Shown here: one piece after another, positions 53,686 through 61,521 of the stretch | How positions within the stretch are numbered: position 1 is the first letter of the stretch | How the letters are laid out: each line of letters opens with the position of its first letter | Assembly: GCA_017303395.1 (NCBI GenBank) | Contig: JAFLBN010000005.1 | Location: 124,001-188,000 of the forward strand | Length of the DNA stretch: 64,000 bases | Direction: 5' to 3' | Origin: Chitinophagales bacterium | GTDB taxonomy: Bacteria; Bacteroidota; Bacteroidia; Chitinophagales; Chitinophagaceae | Notes under the pieces: generated by a model | Told to the model about the DNA's origin: nothing | Database searches by the model: none | What the model saw: only the letters and a program-made list of their open reading frames with translations | Made by a program: the position numbers and the translations under genes

Positions 53686-54573
53686 TTGTGGCCATTCGTA
53701 ATACCCCATTGTTTATCAACAAAACATACCTGCTTGTCAGCCATCAGGATACATACTGCTAAAAAGTGCATAAACGCCTTTCGATATAAAGCATTTATAT
53801 ACATAACGGTGCTATTTACAGCTGCACTGGCTGCATATGGCACAAAAGCACAGCCGGCAAAAAACAAAGAAAAAATCAACCTGCTGCGTATCTCATTGCT
53901 CCACTTTCCGGATAGCGCTTATATAGATGAACTGGTCATCCGCTACGACACGGTAGATGGCATAAAGCCTGTAGCCGTAGAGACAGGAAACACACATAAG
54001 CCGCATACCATTGCAACCATGCAAAACGGCAAGCTGCTGAATGTGGCTACCTACCGAAAAGCAAGGCTCAACGACACCATACCGCTGGTCATAAAAGCAG
54101 ACAAAAAAGATATTTTCTTCATCAGGCTGCAAGACTATACCAACATCAAAAGGCATATATATATAAAAGACTTCGGAGCCACACCATTGTTACAGGATTT
54201 TAAAGCCAATACACATTATGTGTGTCATTATTATCCTGCCGATACACTGCCTGCAGAAAAAAGGTTTGTAATCGTTCTTTCAGATACACTGATTATCAAA
54301 CGCTTCGACAAATCATCAGGCCATCTTGAACCCGGCGCGCTACACAGTGTACACTACGACCGCAAAAGCGATGAGATACATGTAAAGATGGGCATTGGCA
54401 AATTTCATGTAACCATATCAGACCAGATGGGAAACCGTGTATTTGACGGTCCGGTGATATCAAAAAAAGGATTAGTGAAAATCGGGACGGCTGAAATCAA
54501 AAACGGATTATACTCGATAAAAATGGTCGATGTGTATGGCAATTACGAAACAGGAAAATTTATTAAACATTAA
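53686..54573 (+). CDS. Secreted protein with T9SS-like C-terminal end, start uncertain
   Basis: The frame is open from ATG 53686 (295 residues), but the first ~35 codons look unlike coding sequence and the signal peptide (AFIYITVLFTAALAAYGTKAQ) begins near residue 37, with no ATG just before it; a rarer start codon near 53770-53809 is possible. The body holds two beta-rich halves. The last ~70 residues (HVTISDQMGNRVFDGPV, NGLYSIKMVDVYGN, TGKFIKH) resemble a T9SS type A sorting domain. Unknown function. Confidence 0.6.
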   Translation: MWPFVIPHCLSTKHTCLSAIRIHTAKKCINAFRYKAFIYITVLFTAALAAYGTKAQPAKNKEKINLLRISLLHFPDSAYIDELVIRYDTVDGIKPVAVETGNTHKPHTIATMQNGKLLNVATYRKARLNDTIPLVIKADKKDIFFIRLQDYTNIKRHIYIKDFGATPLLQDFKANTHYVCHYYPADTLPAEKRFVIVLSDTLIIKRFDKSSGHLEPGALHSVHYDRKSDEIHVKMGIGKFHVTISDQMGNRVFDGPVISKKGLVKIGTAEIKNGLYSIKMVDVYGNYETGKFIKH

Positions 54574-54593
54574 GCAACAAACATCTCACATAT

Positions 54594-57185
54594 ATGTCTA
54601 TTAAAAAAACCATGTTACCATTACTGATGCTGCTGCTATCAGTAAATGTTTACAGCCAAACAACACTCGCATTAGGAGACATTGCCTTTACAGGATACAA
54701 TAGCGACCCTGCTGCAAACAGTGATGAATTTTCTTTTGTGATACTAAAATCAACAGGTATTACAAGTGGTACAACCATCTACTTTACAGACCGTGGGTGG
54801 AAAAGCGGCAGCTGCGGTACAGATAATTTTTGTACAACTGCCGACAATGCTTCTTTCCCGGAATCGGGCAGTGAGTTTGTGTGGACATCCGGTTCTTCTC
54901 TCGGCTATGGTACGCATGTAAAAATAAGCGGTGCAGGCAGCGCAGGTACATTTACCTGTAGCAATGGCAGTGCATCGGGCGCGGTACTCAATCTGTCTAC
55001 TGGTGGCGACCAGATATTTGCTTTACAAAATGGCTCAGGTAGTACAACAAGTTCAAATGGACCGTCCGGCACTATGCTGGCTGCCATACATGCCAATAAA
55101 GCATCAGCAGCAGGCTGCTCTTTCAGCACTACAAACTGGGATGATTGTACATTAAACATTTCTGTAGACATCTGCCAAAGCGCCAGTAATTCAAACAAGC
55201 CTGCCTGCCTTACCAATGGTACAAACGCACTTGTATTGCTGGATGGCAGCAGCCTTGAAGTAGATAATGGGGTTTATAATTGTACAGGCCAATACAGCTC
55301 TACAGCAGCAGCAGCTATTACAGCTACCAGAACGGCTGTTAATACTACGAGTAACTGGACAACAAATGATGCATCTACTGTAACAATTCCTCCTGCAGGT
55401 TGCAATCCGTTCAACGGCTCTTTTATAACCAATACTACATGGAACGGCAGTACGTGGAACAACGGTGCGCCAACATCTTCGCTCGACGCAGTTATTTCAA
55501 GCAACACCACACCGGGCAACTTCACTTGCAAAGCGCTTACCATCAGTAGCGGTGCGGCACTTACCATGGCTGCAGGCACTACTGCCAATATCAATGGCAA
55601 CATCACCAACAGTGGCAATGGCTTCAGCGGTACGGGTACTTTCAATATCGCATCAAGCGGCAGCATCAGTGGCAATGCTATTTCATGTGCAGGTACTGTT
55701 ACTGTAGCATCGGGCGCTACACTTACCACAAACGGTTTACTTACACTAACGTCAGACGCTACCAATACAGGTCGCATAGGCAACAGCGCAGGCAGTATCA
55801 GCGGCAATGTACAGGTGCAGCGTTACATACCCGGTAGCCGTCGTGCATATCGCTTCTTCTCTCATCCGTTTACAGCTGCACAAGGCCTTTCATCACTTAC
55901 AGACGATATAGACATCACAGGCAGTGGTGGCAGTACAAACGGTTTTACCACAACAGGCAGCAACAATCCTTCTGCATACTGGTACGATGTTTCAGCAGCA
56001 AACGGTTCTTCATCAAACGATATCGGCTGGACAGCATTTACAAGTACCAATGGTACAGGTGCCAATTCATGGGACCAATATGAAGGCATCCGCGTACTGG
56101 TACGTGGCGCCATAGGCGAAGGACTGACAAGCGGCACATACACACCAAGTGCCGTAACCCTGGATATGACAGGCGCTGTAAACCAAGGCAGCCAGGCCAT
56201 CAGCGTTACCAAGGGCAGCGGCACTACCTACGCATTGGTGGGCAATCCTTTCCCAAGCCCTGTAAGCATGGATGGTGCAAGCAAAACTGCCGGCATTGGC
56301 AGCAACTTCTATGTATGGAGCGCACAACAAGGCACCAAAGGTGGTTACACTACATATACTTACGGTTCTTCATCTTTCAACCTGCCGGTATATGGGGCTT
56401 TTGTAACACAGATAAGCAGCAACGGTACCATCACTTTCGACGAGGCCGATAAGACAAGCAGCACAAGTACGATGTTCAAAACAACAGGTTTCCCTAACAG
56501 GGTAACGCTGAACATTGAAGACAGCTCTATATTCTGGGATAGGTTACAACTGCACTTTGATGCAAACGCACTGGCCATCAACGAAAATACAGATGCGTTG
56601 AAATTTCCAAACCCCGAAGTCAGCTTCAACACCTACAGCACAGACGACAGCCTGCTGGCTATAGATAATCGCCCGTATGCGGAAAATGAAACCATTCCAT
56701 TGGGCTTCACCACACCATACAAGAAAAACTATAAAATAGTAGCTGCAGACTTTGATGTACCTGCAGGCACAAAACTATTCCTGAAAGACAACTACACAGG
56801 CAAGAACGAAGAGATAAGCGCAGGTTATGAGTATTGGTTTACGGTAGATACCAACGCAGCATCGCAAGGCAAAGGCAGATTTGAACTGAATACACAGGGC
56901 AAGCCTACAACCGGCATTGCAGGCAATACTGACAACGCAATGAAAGTAAAGCTGGCACCTAACCCTGCCGGTAATGATGTAACGATATACTATGAAGGTG
57001 CTACCGGCAAAACACTGCATGTAACGATTGTAAACATGGCAGGCACAGTGGTGGCAAAAGCAAAACAAGCTACATACAATGCAGGCAGCATGAAGGTATC
57101 GCTGAATGATGTACCCGCAGGTGTGTATATCGTAAACATCAGGGACGAAAACCGGGTGTATTCGGAAAAACTCATCAAACAATAA
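54594..57185 (+). CDS. T9SS protein sharing a C-terminal module with the 49261 protein
   Basis: An 863-residue secreted protein (signal peptide LLMLLLSVNVYSQ). The N-terminal ~220 residues start LALGDIAFTGYNSDP and contain YFTDRGW, a domain seen at the front of many Bacteroidota T9SS proteins. A G/T-rich linker is followed by the ~400-residue module (VQRYIPGSRRAYRFFSHPF ... GYEYWFTVDTNAAS) shared with the 49261 product, and a T9SS type A sorting domain (KLAPNPAGNDVTIYYEG, AGVYIVNIRDENR). A PID-CTERM-like gene follows 41 bp downstream, as after 49261. Confidence 0.87.
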   Translation: MSIKKTMLPLLMLLLSVNVYSQTTLALGDIAFTGYNSDPAANSDEFSFVILKSTGITSGTTIYFTDRGWKSGSCGTDNFCTTADNASFPESGSEFVWTSGSSLGYGTHVKISGAGSAGTFTCSNGSASGAVLNLSTGGDQIFALQNGSGSTTSSNGPSGTMLAAIHANKASAAGCSFSTTNWDDCTLNISVDICQSASNSNKPACLTNGTNALVLLDGSSLEVDNGVYNCTGQYSSTAAAAITATRTAVNTTSNWTTNDASTVTIPPAGCNPFNGSFITNTTWNGSTWNNGAPTSSLDAVISSNTTPGNFTCKALTISSGAALTMAAGTTANINGNITNSGNGFSGTGTFNIASSGSISGNAISCAGTVTVASGATLTTNGLLTLTSDATNTGRIGNSAGSISGNVQVQRYIPGSRRAYRFFSHPFTAAQGLSSLTDDIDITGSGGSTNGFTTTGSNNPSAYWYDVSAANGSSSNDIGWTAFTSTNGTGANSWDQYEGIRVLVRGAIGEGLTSGTYTPSAVTLDMTGAVNQGSQAISVTKGSGTTYALVGNPFPSPVSMDGASKTAGIGSNFYVWSAQQGTKGGYTTYTYGSSSFNLPVYGAFVTQISSNGTITFDEADKTSSTSTMFKTTGFPNRVTLNIEDSSIFWDRLQLHFDANALAINENTDALKFPNPEVSFNTYSTDDSLLAIDNRPYAENETIPLGFTTPYKKNYKIVAADFDVPAGTKLFLKDNYTGKNEEISAGYEYWFTVDTNAASQGKGRFELNTQGKPTTGIAGNTDNAMKVKLAPNPAGNDVTIYYEGATGKTLHVTIVNMAGTVVAKAKQATYNAGSMKVSLNDVPAGVYIVNIRDENRVYSEKLIKQ

Positions 57186-57226
57186 ACAACGCCATATCAT
57201 CAACACCGCTTCAATCAATATCTCTT

Positions 57227-57421
57227 ATGTACAATAAAACAATAATTACCGTATATACTTTTTTACTCCTGATACTGGTATCAGGCACAGCACTGGCACA
57301 AGGCCCCGGCTTTGATGATGATGTGGTGGACGAAGTGCCTATTGACGGTGGCGTAAGCGCACTGGTAATAGCCGGTGCAGCCTATGGTGCCAAGAAGCTG
57401 AAGGACATGAAAAAGAAATAA
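57227..57421 (+). CDS. PID-CTERM-like tiny sorted protein, copy 2
   Basis: A 64-residue protein: signal peptide (TFLLLILVSGTALAQ) then the same GPGFDDDVVDEVPIDGGVSA, LVIAGAAYGA and KKLKDMKKK as copy 1, one residue different (I for L). The signal peptides of the two copies differ. Synonymous differences in the shared part suggest selection on the protein sequence. Probably co-transcribed with the T9SS gene upstream; ends at the hairpin at 57448. Confidence 0.75.
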   Translation: MYNKTIITVYTFLLLILVSGTALAQGPGFDDDVVDEVPIDGGVSALVIAGAAYGAKKLKDMKKK

Positions 57422-57447
57422 ATACCGACTAACATACTGACTATCAG

Positions 57448-57471
57448 GCCCCGCTACACATGCAGCGGGGC
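57448..57471 (+). terminator. Terminator hairpin
   Basis: GCCCCGCT/AGCGGGGC stem with loop ACACATGC followed by TTTTGC. Confidence 0.78.
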
Positions 57472-57569
57472 TTTTGCATACCTGTCATATCCGCATTACT
57501 TGCAATACTTAGAAACAATCATTATTTTTCGAACAAGCTAAGAACAAACACCCCAAAACAAACTAAGCA

Positions 57570-59234
57570 TTGAAACGAATTCTATTCGTGTTGCTGATTG
57601 GTATTACCTCCCCGCAAACCATCAGCGCACAGCAAAACCGCAAGCCGGACTCTATGCTTGCTGCCTGCAAAGTAGCGCCCGACGATACCAACAAGGTATT
57701 GCTACTCGCAGAGATATCTTTGGAATACAGCAAAACAAACCTCGATAGCAGCCGCACATTTGCCACACAGGCACTGGCACTTGCCGAAAAACTGCAATAC
57801 ACATATGGCCAACTGAAGGCCAACAACCTGATAGGCCGCAGCTACGCACTGCAAAACAACTTACCGCAGGCACTACGCTATTACAATACAGCACTCTCTA
57901 TAGCACGCAGCCAAAACAACCCTGCACGCATAGCCGCCATGGCAGTAGCCATTGGCGCCATCTACACCCAAAATGCAGACTGGGATAAAGCAAGAGAATA
58001 TCTTACTATTGCCAAAGAAGCTTTTGAAAAAGCAGGCATGCCCTACCCCAACAGCCTGTGCATCAACATGGGTTACTATTACAGCGCACGCAAACAGTAC
58101 ACCGAGGCTATAGCGTGGTATAAAAAAGCTGCAGACAACGAAGAAAAGAAACCCGCCCCCACGCCCGATCTGGCACAGCTATACGGCAACATTGGCGGAG
58201 AAATGATTCGCACCATACAATTGGGCGAGGCGCTCAACTACCTGTACAAAGCCCTTGCCATCAACACTGCTATGGGCAATGAGAAAAGCATCGCCTTCAA
58301 CCTCAGCGGCATTGGTGCGGTATATGCCAGTGCATACGTTAACCGAAACACCCTGCCCGATAGCTTGCAAGACGGCAGCAAGCTGCTGACAAAAGCAGAA
58401 TACTATCTGCAGCAGGCACTGCAACTGAACAACCGACTGGGCATACAGGACAATAAAGTAGATATATATAACTGGCTGAGCGTTGTTGCCGAAAAAAAGC
58501 AAGACTATAAAAACGCCTATCTGTATTACGTAGCCTACGAGCGGCTGAAGGATAGCATAGCAGGTGTGGATGTACAGAAAGAAATAGCCCGCACCGAGGC
58601 CGAATTTCGGGTGCAGAAAACAACCGACTCGCTGCAATATGCCGCTGCATTGATGGACAGAGAAGTATCTGTACACAAACTGCAGCGCAATGGTGCCATA
58701 GCACTGGTACTGATGGCGGGCATTACGGGTGTGCTGTTTGTAAACCGCCAGAAACTGAAACACCGAAGCAAGCTGATGGCGGCAGAAAACAAAAGAGCAC
58801 TTGCCGAAGAAATGGCACGCAAGCAGCTTGAAGATTTTGCCCGCAGCATGCAGGAGAAAAACAAATTGATAGAAGAATTTACCACAGAGATAAAAAAATA
58901 CCGCCCTGCTACACCTGCATCTGCTACCGTAGAAAGCTATGTAGATACCCTTAAACAATCTGTACTGCTTACAGATGCGCAATGGTCTGAATTCCAGGTA
59001 TTGTTTGATAAAGTGCACCCGGGCTATATATCGCGCGTGCGCGAAAGGTTTGGAGACATCACTGCAGCAGAGATGCGTTTTATACTGCTTACCAAATTGG
59101 GCCTCAGCAGCCGCGACATGGCCAATATGCTGGGCGTAACACCCGATGCCGTACGCGTAAGCAAATACCGTCTGCTGAAGAAAATACAACTGCCCGACGG
59201 CACCAATCCCGAAGAATACTTCAGCACACTATAA
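57570..59234 (+). CDS. TPR membrane protein with C-terminal HTH (TTG start)
   Basis: A 554-residue protein. No ATG precedes the signal peptide; TTG 57570 gives KRILFVLLIGITSPQTISA, a proper signal peptide. Residues ~40-330 hold six to seven TPR units (YGQLKANNLIGRSYALQNNLPQALRYYNTAL; IAWYKKAADNEE). A membrane helix (~376-394, GAIALVLMAGITGVLFVN) is followed by a coiled coil and a cytosolic helix-turn-helix (ITAAEMRFILLTKLGLSSRDMANMLGVTP, DAVRVSKYRLLKK). This is the Bacteroidota membrane-bound TPR/LuxR-like regulator type; it may sense periplasmic or surface-protein status of the T9SS cassettes upstream. Confidence 0.85.
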   Translation: MKRILFVLLIGITSPQTISAQQNRKPDSMLAACKVAPDDTNKVLLLAEISLEYSKTNLDSSRTFATQALALAEKLQYTYGQLKANNLIGRSYALQNNLPQALRYYNTALSIARSQNNPARIAAMAVAIGAIYTQNADWDKAREYLTIAKEAFEKAGMPYPNSLCINMGYYYSARKQYTEAIAWYKKAADNEEKKPAPTPDLAQLYGNIGGEMIRTIQLGEALNYLYKALAINTAMGNEKSIAFNLSGIGAVYASAYVNRNTLPDSLQDGSKLLTKAEYYLQQALQLNNRLGIQDNKVDIYNWLSVVAEKKQDYKNAYLYYVAYERLKDSIAGVDVQKEIARTEAEFRVQKTTDSLQYAAALMDREVSVHKLQRNGAIALVLMAGITGVLFVNRQKLKHRSKLMAAENKRALAEEMARKQLEDFARSMQEKNKLIEEFTTEIKKYRPATPASATVESYVDTLKQSVLLTDAQWSEFQVLFDKVHPGYISRVRERFGDITAAEMRFILLTKLGLSSRDMANMLGVTPDAVRVSKYRLLKKIQLPDGTNPEEYFSTL

Positions 59235-59333
59235 TCAATGTATACAGCAGCATGTCTGAAAATACAATAAACAGCATGATTGTATAAGTAGTATATTACA
59301 TTATAATACAACTTATAACACCTGTTTTAGTTT

Positions 59334-60269
59334 ATGAAAAAGCACTCCCTTATCCTGGCATTCGCTGCCATTGCAATCATTTTTGCATCTGCATGTAAAA
59401 AGAACAATAACGATACCGATCCCGCAAATACACCACCATCTGCCGAAGCATATGCCAAGCTGCTGAACGATGGTTTTAAAAGCCTGCTGCAAACCGCCAC
59501 CTTCGATGCATCAAATAATGCCTACACCTACACATCGCCCAAGGGCACTAAAGTAACGATAGATGGTACCTGCCTGCGCAAAAACGGAGCAGCAGTTACC
59601 GGACAGGTAACGCTTGAATTTCTTGAAGTATATAAGCGCACAGATATGCTGATAGCCAACGTACACACCGTAGGAGGCCCCGCAAAATATACCGGCGATG
59701 ATGTGTTGCTGCAATCGGGCGGCATATTTTATCTGTGCATTAAGCAAGATGGCATCGTACTTACCACTACCTGCAAGGTGCAGATTGTAGCATCTCTAAT
59801 GAACAGCGACAAAAATTTTGTGCCAAATGCAGTTGGTTTTGATGGTATAATAACCGCCGACGGGCTAAGGTGGCAATTGGCAGGAAGATGGGATGTGACA
59901 TCCGACCAAAGAATTGGTGTATACAAACTCAAGGTTCCTGGCTGTGGCTGGTTTAATATTGCTTCGTTTTACAACTTTGAAAAACCCTTGACCAGCATTG
60001 CAGCATATGTACCAACAAACTACGGCAATGTATCTGACGTTTATGTATTACCAAAATTCTTACCCCGATCCTTAGGGATAGCCTATGGCAAATGGCCTAT
60101 CGGGATAGAATGCTATTTCGTATTTGTAACAGAGAAAGACGGAAAATATAGTTGGATTATCAGAGAGACTACATTGAAAGAGAATCATACCGAGTATTTT
60201 AATAATATATCCGATGCAAAAACCGGTAGCAGAGAGGAGTTTTTAGACCAACTGGATAAACTATTGTAA
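59334..60269 (+). CDS. Lipoprotein of unknown function
   Basis: A 311-residue lipoprotein (IIFASAC, Cys 21). The mature part shows KVTIDGTCLRKNGAAVTGQVTLEFLEVYKRTDML, a beta-sandwich segment common in Bacteroidota surface lipoproteins, then YNFEKPLTSIAAYVP and SYRYI-like ends. No catalytic motif. Separate unit closed by a hairpin at 60313. Confidence 0.65.
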   Translation: MKKHSLILAFAAIAIIFASACKKNNNDTDPANTPPSAEAYAKLLNDGFKSLLQTATFDASNNAYTYTSPKGTKVTIDGTCLRKNGAAVTGQVTLEFLEVYKRTDMLIANVHTVGGPAKYTGDDVLLQSGGIFYLCIKQDGIVLTTTCKVQIVASLMNSDKNFVPNAVGFDGIITADGLRWQLAGRWDVTSDQRIGVYKLKVPGCGWFNIASFYNFEKPLTSIAAYVPTNYGNVSDVYVLPKFLPRSLGIAYGKWPIGIECYFVFVTEKDGKYSWIIRETTLKENHTEYFNNISDAKTGSREEFLDQLDKLL

Positions 60270-60312
60270 TAACCAGGTAAGCTCCTGCCCTTTCCGGGCG
60301 ACTGGCATAACG

Positions 60313-60338
60313 AACGCAGCAAGCCATCTTGCTGCGTT
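60313..60338 (+). terminator. Terminator hairpin
   Basis: AACGCAGCAAG/CTTGCTGCGTT stem with loop CCAT followed by TTTT. Confidence 0.8.
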
Positions 60339-60390
60339 TTTTGTTGGCATACGGCGTCACAATACGCCACAGAAAACCTACTAACTAATT

Positions 60391-60440
60391 GATTATCATA
60401 GCGTAACAGTCCGTTACAACTGATTGTGACGTTTTTGTGT
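60391..60440 (+). promoter_or_regulatory. Conserved leader element upstream of microprotein 2
   Basis: GATTATCATA followed by GTAAC-N5-GTTAC (60403-60417) and GTGACGTTTTTGTGT (60426-60440). The first two are shared with the leader at 60805, the third with the leader of the 49071 microprotein. The inverted repeat looks like a protein operator. Confidence 0.55.
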
Positions 60441-60512
60441 TGCCCGAAATTTGCATCGGGCGGCGGTGGTGTGCATATTTACATTACTATTTTTTGATAC
60501 AACAAAGTCATT

Positions 60513-60611
60513 ATGCAGATACATAAAGAAAAACACAACCTGATGGTAGCGGCAGTGGTAGCCGCGGCACTGGTTGCATGCATTATGGTCTGCACATATT
60601 ACACGGTATAG
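60513..60611 (+). CDS. Single-helix microprotein, family member 2
   Basis: A 32-residue ORF: MQIHKEKHN, a hydrophobic helix (LMVAAVVAAALVACIMVC) and TYYTV. Aligns with the 60925 ORF residue for residue without gaps (identical M1 Q2 I3 K7 M11 A13, C23, I24, T28, Y29). Leader and terminator also match those of the 60925 unit, so a tandem duplication of a whole transcription unit is likely. Its gap 60270-60512 holds only the leader and the preceding terminator. Confidence 0.55.
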   Translation: MQIHKEKHNLMVAAVVAAALVACIMVCTYYTV

Positions 60612-60727
60612 CCATACCGACCCCGGCCCTGTGAAAACTGCATTTACCCCATGAAGGCAGTAAAAAAAGAGTCCCCAAACACCACATTGCCCCACAAACC
60701 ATACTTCCCCCACCAGGAACGAAAGCC

Positions 60728-60751
60728 TTCCCCCCGCCCGTCGGGGGGATT
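60728..60751 (+). terminator. Terminator of microprotein unit 2
   Basis: CCCCCC/GGGGGG stem (60730-60735, 60743-60748) with loop GCCCGTC followed by ATTGTTTTTATA. It is preceded by GAACGAAAGCC, matching GAAACGAAAGA before the next unit's terminator. Confidence 0.75.
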
Positions 60752-60804
60752 GTTTTTATATTAATCTCTGCAACATGCGTCTGTGCTCAAAAAACTCAAA
60801 CGGC

Positions 60805-60857
60805 TGATTATCATACCGTAACAGTTTGTTACGCAAAATTGTAACACCAATTGTTAC
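60805..60857 (+). promoter_or_regulatory. Conserved leader element upstream of microprotein 3
   Basis: GATTATCATAC followed by GTAAC-N5-GTTAC (60818-60832) and GTAAC-N7-GTTAC (60841-60857). The first repeat and its flank are nearly identical to those at 60391-60417. Confidence 0.55.
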
Positions 60858-60924
60858 GCCGAAAATTTGCAAAGCCTGCACGGGCAACGCATATTTACCA
60901 AAGAAAACAAAAAAGCATATAGCT

Positions 60925-61023
60925 ATGCAGATACAGAGAGATAAGTTTGATATGATGCAGGCAATCATAGTAGCCGGCACAGTGGTAACCTGCATACTTG
61001 TATGGACCTATTTTACCATATAG
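60925..61023 (+). CDS. Single-helix microprotein, family member 3
   Basis: A 32-residue ORF: MQIQRDKFD, a hydrophobic helix (MMQAIIVAGTVVTCILVW) and TYFTI. Exactly the same length as the 60513 ORF and similar throughout; also alignable with 49071. A longer frame open from 60826 runs through the leader repeats and is unlikely to be translated. Function unknown. Confidence 0.55.
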   Translation: MQIQRDKFDMMQAIIVAGTVVTCILVWTYFTI

Positions 61024-61138
61024 ACCCCGGCACCGTGCAAATTATTTTGACCGCCCATACTCAAAACACATAAAAAAATCAGATACCCTCGTATCTGTTA
61101 TTTGCCCCGAAAAAGTGTTTCCCCACTTGAAACGAAAG

Positions 61139-61160
61139 ATACCCCCGCGACAGGGGGTAT
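61139..61160 (+). terminator. Terminator of microprotein unit 3
   Basis: ATACCCCC/GGGGGTAT stem with loop GCGACA followed by TTTTTTTA. A further hairpin CAGATAC/GTATCTG (61080-61097) lies upstream in the same 3' UTR. Confidence 0.78.
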
Positions 61161-61299
61161 TTTTTTATATCTGAGCCTAAAAGTCCAGTGTTTTCCACAT
61201 ATTTTTTTTGAAAAGAAAGACAGAAATTAGCTGCCGCAAACAAAAACAGACCTCCCCGATACCTGAGAGAACCGGGAGAACAAACAAAAAATCAGCTTT

Positions 61300-61425
61300 A
61301 TGCTCTACAACGCCATCGAATTCCTGATAACCAACAAAGATTGGGTACTGCTATTTGCCAGCGCCATACTTGGCGGCGCCATCGTAGAATATGTAAGATA
61401 TATGAAACGGAGACGGAGTGTGTGA
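61300..61425 (+). CDS. Small single-helix protein
   Basis: A 41-residue ORF: MLYNAIEFLITNKDW, one hydrophobic helix (VLLFASAILGGAIVEYV) and a basic tail (RYMKRRRSV). Not related to the three microproteins but sits directly after them and has its own terminator at 61457. Codon-level support is weak given its size. Confidence 0.4.
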   Translation: MLYNAIEFLITNKDWVLLFASAILGGAIVEYVRYMKRRRSV

Positions 61426-61456
61426 CACCCCCGCTACTCAACCACATAATATATAC

Positions 61457-61484
61457 AACTCCCTTTGCTAAGGCATGGGGAGTT
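61457..61484 (+). terminator. Terminator hairpin
   Basis: AACTCCC/GGGAGTT stem with a 14-nt loop followed by TTTT. Confidence 0.6.
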
Positions 61485-61521
61485 TTTTAATGGTTAATTT
61501 TAGAATACTTAATAAACAGCT

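Noticed and set aside
53568-53770. Small ORF and extended N-terminus before the 53686 protein
   Set aside because: The frames are A+T-rich, contain no recognisable motif and precede the real signal peptide. They are probably untranslated leader.
61300-61425. 41-residue ORF as a fourth member of the microprotein family
   Set aside because: The sequence does not align with the other three, the leader elements are missing, and it is longer with a basic tail. It is listed as a separate, weakly supported ORF.
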